This document shows positions 1 to 9,800 of a stretch of DNA of 64,000 bases, one piece after another. The first letter of the stretch is position 1, and each line of letters starts with the position of its first letter. The stretch is from Progne subis subis (lineage: Eukaryota; Chordata; Aves; Passeriformes; Hirundinidae). The notes below the pieces were generated by a model. The model ran no database searches, was not told the DNA's origin, and worked only from the letters and a program-made list of their open reading frames with translations. The DNA lies in NCBI GenBank assembly GCA_022316685.1, contig JAKJHU010000046.1, positions 6,857,001 to 6,921,000 on the forward strand, given 5' to 3'. The translations under genes were made by a program, and so were the position numbers.

Positions 1-1270
1 TCTGCCGGGGAAGGAAAGGTGCTGTCGGGGGCGGCGGCGGCGGCGGCTCCGGGCTCGCTGACCCTGCGCCGAGCTCGGCGAGTGGGCTGCGGGACGTCCC
101 CGACAGCTGACAGCCGATGGTCGGCAGCCAACCGCCTCCTCGTCCTCGGATTTATTGCCGATGCTCGTTAGAGACCAGCGGTCGCACGCAGGAATTCCCG
201 CGCCGGTACCCGGCGGCCCGGCTGCCCAGAGACATCTACCCCGCGGCGCTCCGGCTCTGCGGAGCTCCTTCGCCTGTCCGCCTCCGCCGTCGGCGGGGAA
301 CGGCGAGGTATTGGCCGGACACGGGAGACGCCGGGCCGGGACCGTGGGGCGGCCGGAGCGGACGATCCCCCGTGCTGGGGCAGCCCGGAGACCCTCTGAG
401 CAGAGCCGCAGCTGTGCCCGGCGCATCGGCGGCGCAGCCTCCGCTGTCCCCTGGTTCACCTCGAAAGGCACGGCTTGTATTTCTGCCGGCCGCGGAGGAA
501 GGAGCCGCCGGCAGCAGTCCGTCTCAGCCTCCCGATGCAGGTTCAAGCGCGGGTCACCGAGGGAAAAGGAGGTGAGCGCGGAAAGGGAACACCAAACCCG
601 CCGTGCCCAGCTCCTCTCCCCGGGTTCCGCTGCCCGCCCTGGCCTGAGGCTCTCCGGCATCCCGTCGGGGCTGCCGCCTTCGGGAAGAGGCGCTCGGCTC
701 GGCCGGGCAGCCGCGGCGCAGAGGGGCTCGGCGCTGGAGGGCGGGCGGGCACCGGCGCTGCTCCCCGGGCGGGGGCGGCGGCTGCGGGCAGAGAAGCGGG
801 GCTGCGGGGCGGCTGCGCTGGCCGGGGCTGCTGCTGGCTGCCGCCGCAGGAGCCGCCGGCCGCTGGGGAAGGGGAAGAGGCGCCCGGCGCGGACCGCGGC
901 CTCGGAGCTCCCCGCCGGCCACGGCTGCTGCCAATGCATGTTTGTTTTTTTTTTCTTTACGGTTTTTATCTTTTCCCTAGACGTTACTTTTTCTTGTTAC
1001 TTTTGCTTTCTTGTTCCCAGACAAGCTCAATAAACGCTGGAAGTTTCGTGTGCGTGTCTGTGTAGGGGAGAGGGAGATGTCACTTTTAATTATTATTTTT
1101 CTAACAATCAGCGCATCGTACGGAGCGGGGCTGCCCGCCTCCGCAGCCCCTTGCCCAGGAGGGAACCCCCCGGAGGTGCTCCCCCGGCCCCGGGAGCCCC
1201 TCGGGGTTCGCCGCGGGCCCGGGCGGCGCTGGCCGGGAGCGGCGGCCGCGCCCTGACCCGGCGCTCTCCC
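1..1270. promoter_or_regulatory. CpG island, probably upstream of CYP26A1
   Basis: Most of 1-920 and 1100-1270 is very GC-rich with frequent CpG, interrupted by a T-rich pyrimidine stretch at about 940-1020. No exon of a known gene was recognised, and the several overlapping open frames are the kind that GC-rich DNA produces by chance. In amniotes CYP26A1 lies on the same strand downstream of CYP26C1, which would place its 5' end just beyond position 1. Possible splice signals for a divergent plus-strand transcript are treated as a finding. Confidence 0.55.
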
Positions 1271-1282
1271 CTTGCCGGGCGC

Positions 1283-1299
1283 TGACCTGCTTGTGACCT
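1283..1299 (-). promoter_or_regulatory. Perfect DR5 retinoic acid response element
   Basis: On the minus strand the site reads AGGTCA CAAGC AGGTCA: two perfect direct-repeat half-sites with a 5-nt spacer, the classic RAR/RXR binding arrangement. CYP26A1 is known to carry proximal and distal DR5 elements that make it strongly inducible by retinoic acid. The position fits a distal element if CYP26A1 begins a short way left of the window. Confidence 0.8.
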
Positions 1300-1312
1300 A
1301 CAACACGGACCG

Positions 1313-1329
1313 TGACATCTGCGTGAACC
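1313..1329 (-). promoter_or_regulatory. Second, imperfect DR5 element
   Basis: On the minus strand this reads GGTTCA CGCAG ATGTCA, a direct repeat with a 5-nt spacer in which the second half-site has one mismatch. It lies 13 nt from the perfect DR5 and in the same orientation. A lone AGTTCA half-site is also present on the plus strand at 1348-1353. Confidence 0.5.
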
Positions 1330-1616
1330 CGGCCGGCAACCGCGCCAAGTTCACTGTCTATCAAAATAACGAGATACGGTGGCCTGAGCACCGATAATTG
1401 CCACAGGAAGGCTTTATTATCTCCCCAGCTGTGTATTCCCCAGCCATCGGCTTGAAAAGAATCAAATGGTAAAGAGTGAAAGGGATAATTAAAAACATCT
1501 TGGAAGGGGGTCAAGAAATTAACAGCCTAATATGAACAAACTTTGATTACAAGTAACAATTATTACACTTCATTTGTAAATGCTCGTGTTTATCTGCAAA
1601 CAAAATCAGTTTATCA

Positions 1617-1631
1617 GTTTCTTTTTTTTTC

Positions 1632-1669
<38 letters not shown>
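1617..1669. repeat. T-rich tract
   Basis: A low-complexity run of T interrupted by single C bases, including 19 consecutive T. No target-site duplication or retroposon body was seen beside it. Confidence 0.9.
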
Positions 1670-1671
<2 letters not shown>

Positions 1672-2464
1672 CTAGATTCATGTTACATTTTTCAGCGGGC
1701 TTGTTGACGCTCAGGGTAATTTTTAAGTGCGCTGCTGGAGGAGCCCTGACCTTCCTGCACCGGGTGCTGGACGCTGCAAGCCCAGCCCTGCCCAAGCCCT
1801 GCCCGCGGTGAGACCCTGAATCGCCTGCGGTCTCAGCCAGCCAGTAGCTCCTGCTAATTAAAGTTAGTCATTGCCACTTGCAGCCACCATCTAGTGATTT
1901 CACCTCCGATAGGCAAAAAGATTCACCTTTCAGGACAAGGTCAGGAGGGCCAGAGGCTCTGGTTCACCACAGGGTCGACTTGCCAATAGCACTTAACTCA
2001 GCCCTGCAGTTCAACTTCTTCCAGATTTGACCTGTCACATTTGGGAACCAGGTTTCTGCCCGAGGTAGTGACGTGGTCACTGCACAGCCCTCCGACAGTT
2101 AATGCCAGCACACGCCCTGCTGCAGGGCCCCAGCACGGACAGGCAAGGCGGACTGGCCAGGGCAAGGCCCTAGCACTGAAGCAGGATGATGATAGTTTCA
2201 GGAGACTGGAGAGCTCCCCAGAGCCTTTTCCAAAGGGACACTGTCTTCGTGCCATGTTTTGGCCCTCACAGGTCAAGCTGGTTCTTCAGACAGAGCACAC
2301 GACACCACCAGGCATGGAATGCTCTGGAGGGATGAGGAGGATTATTTTCTCACTGCATTCACACAGAATACATGACAGTGGGGAGTAGAAGTGAAGCTGA
2401 AAGAAATGTACAAACATGTCCTCATGGATCGAGGGCCTGAGCCCAGCTCTGTTCTCAGTACACA
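1670..2464. other. Intergenic DNA between CYP26C1 and presumed CYP26A1
   Basis: Unique-looking sequence. About 1840-1990 has homeodomain-type TAATTA and receptor half-site motifs and could belong to the regulatory block at 1280-1560. No gene seen. Confidence 0.5.
1961..1977 (+). promoter_or_regulatory. DR5-like element with one mismatch
   Basis: The plus strand reads GGTTCA CCACA GGGTCG, a 5-nt-spaced direct repeat that departs from the half-site consensus only at the final base. It is about 0.65 kb from the DR5 pair, between CYP26C1 and the presumed CYP26A1. Confidence 0.3.
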
Positions 2465-2490
2465 AACAACAGGACTCACTCCATTTTATT
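2460..2490 (-). terminator. CYP26C1: CYP26C1 poly(A) signal with GU-rich downstream element
   Basis: On the minus strand AATAAA occupies 2490-2485, and TGTTGTTTGTG follows within about 30 nt, the arrangement expected of a cleavage and polyadenylation site. Cleavage would fall near 2465-2475. Confidence 0.5.
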
Positions 2491-3513
2491 TTATATGGGA
2501 GAGAAATACCCTGGGGAGAAACTCAAAAGCCATCTAAAAGGGTGCCCCCAGCACCCACATTTAGCCTCAGGTACCACCTCCTGGACAGACACATGGAGCT
2601 GCTGTCCTAACCCTTTCCCTGGCAGAGCTGGGCTGACAGAGGTGACAGAGTCAGTCTGGTCACCCCCAGCTACCACAGGGCCTGTGTCGCCTTGCAAATC
2701 CCCTCTGCAATGTGAACAGCATCAGGAACAAGGGACTTTCTACATATTCAGAAATGTCTGTTTTCTAAACATTTGCTTTCCAAAGCCCCCTCCCCTGCTT
2801 CAGTCCAATCCCATGGGCAGGCTGTGGCTGGGGAGAATATCCTGGGGGGACCTCAGAGGGGGCTTCATGGCAGACCCCAAGCAGCAGCACAGTGCTTAAG
2901 CACAACTGTACACAGCTACTACTAGAGGGTGAATGAGAGATATCCTCTTTGTGCCAGCTCTAATGGGAAGTGCATGAATGAGGTTAAATATTTACAATTA
3001 AAGCCACTTTACGCCCTATTATTCTAGCTAGAGTTGATGCCATGGATTGGGCAACTCTGCCTTGTGTTTTCCTGCAGTGCCCCACACCTTCCCTCTTTTT
3101 TCATCTAAAAAGCTACAGTATGCAGGATGTTTGTCCTGCCTCTCCTAAAACACACCTACAGGAGATAACCCTGGGAGTCTTAGCTGTGGGTCCAGGAATT
3201 TTGCTCCCCATCCCTGGTAGCTGTGGGCCTGTATGGGGCAGTGGCTGTCTGACTCCCCATGGCATATGCACCCTGCCAGCAGCTCCAGCAGGTTTTGCCC
3301 CAGTGCTCCGGAGTGGGACTCTGCAGAACACCCTACTGCAGGACCCTGCACACCCTACCAGCCTGTACACCACGAGAGGAAAAACAGAAAGACCTTCAGG
3401 GTTTTGTTGGGCAGTGTCCAAGTAGCACACCCAGCCTGGGGCAGCAGAGTCCTGCTCCCGGCAGCTGTGGAGGGGCATCAGCTCCAGGGCTGGGGGAGCA
3501 GCGCGCCCCTGGC
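2465..3513 (-). other. CYP26C1: CYP26C1 3' UTR (inferred)
   Basis: The stretch between the CYP26C1 stop codon and the first convincing minus-strand AATAAA (2485-2490) is about 1 kb. No canonical AATAAA or ATTAAA was seen on the minus strand between the stop and that site, so a 3' UTR of this length is the simplest reading. Plus-strand open frames here are not supported. Confidence 0.5.
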
Positions 3514-3876
3514 TCAGGCCTCGTGGCTCTGGCTGGGCTGCAGCGGGTGGAAGTAGAGCTGCAGCCCGTCATTGACAGGGTGCACGATGGGCACGGTCTG
3601 CATGGTGGGGTAGCCAGGGGTGGCCAGCTCCCAGCGGGCCGTGCTGACCAGCTCAATGGCCAGCAGCTTGAGGATGGCCTGAGCCAGCTCCTTCCCGATG
3701 CAGCTCCGTGCCCCTCCGCCGAAGGGGATGTAGTGGAACCGGCCCGCAGCCTCCGGCCGGCCGGCACCGAAGCGGTCTGGGTCAAAGCTGCTGGGGGGGC
3801 TCTGGTAGACAGCAGCTGTCTCATGTGTGTCACGGATGCTGTACATGACGCTCCAGCCTTTGGGGATCTGGTAGCC
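3514..3876 (-). CDS. CYP26C1: CYP26C1 exon 6 (terminal, with stop)
   Basis: The exon encodes the last 120 aa, [20 protein letters not shown] through [15 protein letters not shown], then TGA at 3514-3516. It contains the PERF-like motif and the haem-binding cysteine loop [15 protein letters not shown]. The acceptor is CCCCAG. A plus-strand open frame across this exon (3259-4119) is antisense shadow. Confidence 0.95.
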   Translation of the reverse strand, partial: GYQIPKGWSVMYSIRDTHETAAVYQSPPSSFDPDRFGAGRPEAAGRFHYIPFGGGARSCIGKELAQAILKLLAIELVSTARWELATPGYPTMQTVPIVHPVNDGLQLYFHPLQPSQSHEA

Positions 3877-6800
3877 CTGGGGAAGGGAGAGAAGAGGGAG
3901 GAGAGGACTGTTACATACCTGTGCTACTGGAGGGGGAGGAGAGGGTGCCTATGGACAGCCCCACTGCACTGCCACCTGCTCTACATTTCCTTTTCTCCCC
4001 AGCCCAGCTGGGACCCACAGGGGTTGCAGGGTGACACTTTCCTCAAGCTACACTGCCAAGCACCACCACTGTGCTGGACACAGGGTGCTTGCACACAACG
4101 GCAGGCAGCAGCTCTTTAGCGGCTTGCCGGAGTGCCAGGCACTTACATCGAGCTCAAAGGTCTGCAGTGCCGTCCTGTAGCCGCCGGAGACTGGGGGCAG
4201 CACCCGCAGCACCTCTTTAACCACGCAGTCCAGGTAGCGCAGGCGGCTCAGCTTCTCCAGGCTGATGTCTGAGGTGCAGCGACAGCTTTGCCCCGGTGGA
4301 GCCGGGAGCTGGGGGCCAGTGCAGGGGCTCCTCCGGGGGACAGTGGGCTCCAGCAGGGCACCGGACTGGAGGGATTCTTCCTCCACCGGGGCCAGGGGCT
4401 GGCTCTGGTCCTTGTGAATGTCTTTGGCTGTGGAGTGGGAAAGTGATTTCTCTCTGTCCTGGCTCTGGATGGTCAGGGTGTCCAGGCAGGATCCTGCAGG
4501 GCAGCACTCACTCTGCTGGTACAACTCATGGGACATCAACTCCTGCCTTATTTTTTCAATCACTGAGGGGTGCTTCAATAGCAGGAGGATCAGAGAGGTG
4601 CTAGCACTAGCCGTGGTGAAAAAAGCAGCAAATATGAGCTCAATTGCTGATTCCTGGGAGAGGAATGAAAATGACAAGTTTGAATAACATTTCAAAGCGA
4701 TTGTGTCTCAGACTGTTCTCACCTTTTGCAGGTTTTGCCCCTGTGCAGAGGGCCCTGGCCCCCACTCTGCTCTCCCCAGACCTGCACCCATCCTGGATTG
4801 GCAGGGACTAAAGCGTTTCTGTATGAACAGAAAGACATCCACTTGCTAAATGACTGATGCAGAACCACAGCTGGGATGAGTACACATTACCTCCAGTCCA
4901 GCTCTTCTAAGATTTCCTCACAAGATTTACCAATTTTAAGGCAGCACTTCAGCATGCATTATAGCACATTAAGTGAAGTCCATTTCAAGTATGCTTTTTA
5001 TCTTCATCTGCAAATTCCCCTTTGCACCCAGCTCTTACTTTTCTGCCCAGGCAGTGGTTACAGGCAGTGGTTTATGCATAAATTCTAGATGTGCTGGCAG
5101 CTAAAATGGGTTGCATTTGATCCATCTCCAGTTATGATTGATCTTATCTGGGAGGAGACTCAAGGCAAGAGTCAAAAGCTTAAAGGCCTCTCTGCTAGAG
5201 CAAATCAGGCTGGGAAGCGCTGTAGCCAGCAAGGAGCACACAAAGGACTTGCTTGCTTTTCAAGCTGTACGGTCTGAAGCACAGCAGAGTTCCCAATAGC
5301 TCCATGGCAGGTGTATCCATAACAAGATTGGAAGTTAACCAGACAGATGTATGGACCACAGCATGGTCAAATCTGTAATATGTGCCTTGTCCAAGGTCAG
5401 GGGTCTCCTCACAGCCTCCCAGCCTTTGTGGGACTGTCTGTAGGGTCTATATGGAACAGCACATACCAGGTTGCTTGGTGTTTGCAGCAGCCTCTGATCA
5501 ACTTTTGCAAGTGATTTTCCAAAAGTTAAGGGTTGCCCAGAGCTGGTTCATGGCATGAGACATCTCTGAGAGCAAACGTAATCCTCAAACCTACAGCACG
5601 ATCTGAAGGTGCCAGTGGCTCTATAGCACAGGGCTGGGAGTGCTGAGGCCAGAGACAAAAGCCAAGGAGAAACAAGGAGTACCCTGGGAGCTGTCCCCTG
5701 GGACCCTGGGACCTGACTGGTATTAGAGATCACTAATTGCTCCAGCCCAGGGGCAAAGAGGAGCAAAATCCCCCAGGGACACAGAGCAGTTTCCTTTCAC
5801 ATGACTGTGTCTGGACTTTGAATTGTTCTGACACAACCGGTTCTAGAGAGGTGAAACCACAAACACAGAGAAGAACACTTGAAGACTGAAGTTCCTTGGA
5901 TTCAAGTCTGATAAAGTTAAGGATAATGTAACAAAGATGACACTTTGCTGCCATCCCTAGTGCCATATATTGGCTGGACTGGATGCTTTGGCAAAGTGCA
6001 GCTCTCAAGGGCATCTTTCAGCTGAAATAAAACCCCTGGAACAACAGATCCCTGTCAACCCCTATCACACCTCCTGCAGGCATTAGCAGGAATTTTTACA
6101 TTCACAAGGTAGATGAAAAGAAACCTCTCAGTTCCACCACATGCAGTTAAACCCCAAGACATTTCAATAGCATGCAAGGAATTTAGGGCAAACTCTTAGG
6201 TTTGAAATAACAGCCCTAAAGCTCTTTGCATCAACCTCTGACAGTGCTGCTGCAGAAGTTGTGTCACATCTGCTGTCACAACTTTCCCCTCCTGCTTCTA
6301 CAAAGCTAATAGAACCAGTGACTGGAAGGCAGGATATTCCCAAGCTTCTTCACCTGTATTGTCCCTGTCCTGGGAGGCAGAACAGGCAGCATTACACCAG
6401 CCAGTGATGGCATTATTATGCAGGATGGGTTTTTTTTAATCTTCCCAAGGTTTAAAATATTTTAAAACAGTATTGCTGGCAAAGCAGTATCTTTTTAATG
6501 ATATTTCAAGGGCCCTGGTGAGTTCATGGCAGCAGTACAAGCCACAGCGTATTTAGGAAATTTTCTGGGAAAACTGTCTTTCCAGATCATTTGAAAAAAA
6601 AGGAGATTAGTGACTAGTTTGTGCCAGTGTCTGGAAGGTCTCTCAAAGACAGATATATCCACAACTCTGAGACAGCTTTGGACTTTTTATCCAATTATAT
6701 GGTTTCATTAAATGAGACCTCTACTACTGTTTTATTAAAGTAGAAAATATTGCCATAATTGCAAGCATAGGCAGTTCAGTTTGCAAGTAATTTGTTAAAA

Positions 6801-9800
6801 ACAGACATTTTCTAACCATAAAGGTACAGAACAACACATGAATATATTTTAATTTGAATCAGCTGGCCCAAGGTTGCTGCCATGTCACTCAGTCCATGTT
6901 ACATTTAATATCTCCTTATTCCATTTGTGGTCAGAGCCAGGGACATGATGAGAGAATGTGAAATTATTCTTGCATAATATTAAGGTGACTATTAACAGAG
7001 ATTAATTAATCTTAATCACATATTGAATCTGCCAATTATTTTAAAAAGTTAAATTATAACAAAACATTGGTAGAATAAATAATATAATAAATAATTATTT
7101 TAAAATGTATTTAGGGATATATGCTGGTTCTAATTATATCTAATAGTTGCTCAAATTTTTTCAAATATTTTAGATTTAGAAACTGCATTTTTACGAAATA
7201 TTTATAAAACATTAGTCTTTGGATAGTTAACCTGAAATATTTAATAAACAGTAAAACTACCTTTAAACTATATTCAAATACTTTAAAATCATATCCAGCT
7301 GCTGTACCCATGTAAAACTGCTTCAAAACTTGTCATATAAATGCAATGTCATCCATCATCCACTGATACTAAGTGACCTGGAACTATGAATGATGCAGTA
7401 CTAATGGCAATTCTTTTTCCCAAGATCTTTGGCAAAATACTTGTCACATTCACTTGGTGGCTTTGGCTCAGCAATGACTACTGGGCTCATCCCTGTGTCA
7501 CAGTCCTACATCATATTTCATCATAGCAATCCACCAGCTACATGATCTGATGAATGAGGAGGTGATAGGGAATGACCTGGAATGCATCGCTCCATCCCTG
7601 GACCCATTCTGATTTATCACCTCAGAAATTTCTGGACTCACAGCCGTGATGAGTCCAGTGATGTGATCTACACCCTGCCCTAGGCTGGGAGCGGGGCTGT
7701 ATTTGAGAAGCACACAAAGAGCTCTAAACATTTCCAAGAGAGTGTCCTGGAGGTTACTGAGCGCACAGAAGTGCAGAGCCTTAATGCAGCCTCCTAACCC
7801 CACCACATCCTACATCAGGCTGAAGGCTGGTGGCCATGAAGAGGAAAGGTAGAAGGGGTATTTATTCCCTTTTAAAAGGGTCCCTTCTAATGCAAAGGGA
7901 CACAAGACTACAAAAGCAAGAGTGTGCTGAGTGCAGGCTCCCTCGTTTGTGCAGGAGCTGGTGTCCTCACCGCAGGTAAGAGGGGGCAGGAGCCAGCAGC
8001 TGGTGCTGGTCCCCACACAAGCCTCCTCCTGGCCCTCAGCCCACGTCTCTCAAGCAGCCACCGAGTCAGGAGCGACACTGCAAGGCAGAGGTTCTCCTTA
8101 CCTTTAGCTCCTGCATGGTGAATTCTTTGCCGTGCTCCTTGGCACTGTTCATTATGAAATCCAGAGCATCGCTGTGGTCTTCTGGGTTGTTTCTCTGCAG
8201 TTTTTCCTGTATAGCCTTCTCCATAAACTTATGTAGCATGTCCCGTGCTTTGATTCCCTGTGAGAGGCACACACAGTTCAGGAGAACCTTAGGAACTGCC
8301 CCCCTCTCTAGAGAGACCAGGGAACCCAAGTGTAGCAATCCTTAAAACCAGGACCTGTAACAGCAAGAACTGTTTAATCTGCTGCCTAGCCCCAGAGCCT
8401 TGCGAGAGGCAGCACTCTGGGGAGGAAAAGCTGCACATTCTGTTGCCTTGCTGTTGCAAATCAAATGCAACAAGTCCCAAGAAACTCTCAGGGAGGAAAA
8501 GACAGCAGTAAACCCATGCTACCAAGTTCAGAGGCATCTGTCCTGAGCAAACCTACAGTTGTGTCAGGTCCAAAAGAAGCTTATCCCAAGGGACAAGAAA
8601 AGGTAACAATAAAACTGAGTCCAGACAGCAAGGCACAAATGGTTTTACAAGGGCATAGTGGATAAAGACAGGTTAATCACAGTCAGCTCATCTTCAGGTG
8701 TGTTGCACTCCAGGGCAGCAGAATATCCATGTAAGATCTCAGCAAGTCAAGTGATCAGCAATGTCTTTGCAAAGTGGGATGGATGGAGTCACAGTATACG
8801 ACTCTCTACAAAAATATCTCCTGCAAAATCCAGAAGGGCCAGAAATTTGAAATTAAATAAGGCCATGGCCAGATGTTGGGAAGAAGAAACAAAGGCTTAG
8901 ATTTGAGGTGAGAAGGATTGGACAAAGTAAACAGAGCAGGGAGTGAGGAGAAATGGAACCTAAAGGCAAGTTGAAGATGTTGGTTTGGGACCAGAAAGGC
9001 TTTGGCTGACATGAAAGAGGGATAGGGCAGGAGGGATGAAAGCTCATACTGGTAACAACCTGCAAAGGGAAACTGGACGGTGGAAACACAAGCTTTGATG
9101 AAGAATAGCACGAAGGCTGGGGGAGAACTGGGACTGGCTGGGTAAGGTGATCCAACAGGGCAGAGCTCACAGTGGAAATAAGAAATGAGGGAAGACCTGG
9201 CTGAAGTGTACAGGAGACTTCAGCTGTGGTAAGGGTGGAGAAACCAAAGCCAGAGGAGGGAGGAACGTGAGGAGGAATGGTAGACAGGACCCATACCTAG
9301 AGCAGGAGTGTGGAGAAGCAGGCCAAGAGGAGCAGAATAGCAGGAAAGAAACTGTAGGTTGAAAGAGGCAGAGGAGACTGTCCCTCTCCCTGGGTTGTCT
9401 CTGGGCTGCTGAGCTACAAGGGACCGAGGACCATAAGAAGGTTTTAAGTTCTCAGCCTGCCTGAGTTGCAGAAGGGGTGCTAAGCTGAGGTGTGCTGTGT
9501 CCACCTGCCTTTGTGCTTATGCCCACAGACCCCTCTGCCATGGGCTGACATGCGTTCAGATGGGATAAGATGCAGCAGGGTCAGACAGGATGGACTCACC
9601 AGAGGCAACATATAGGATGGGGAAAAGAGGAGCCCTGTGCTCTACAATGAACTGGACCCAGTGCCCAGAGGTGTTGGAAGCCAGCCAGGAGCAGGTGAGA
9701 AGTGCAGAGAGAAGGGGAAATGGCTGGGGTAGGTAAGACACCAAGCCCTCAGATCTAGAACGGGGTGTTGCAGATGTCTTGGCCCATCAGATACATCCCT

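Noticed and set aside
155..1033. Overlapping plus- and minus-strand open frames in the left GC-rich block
   Set aside because: Several frames are open at once with Pro/Arg/Ala/Gly-rich content and no recognisable domain, as expected of CpG-island DNA.
3259..4119. 286-codon plus-strand open frame
   Set aside because: It is antisense to CYP26C1 exon 6 and intron 5; the minus-strand reading has the haem and PERF motifs.
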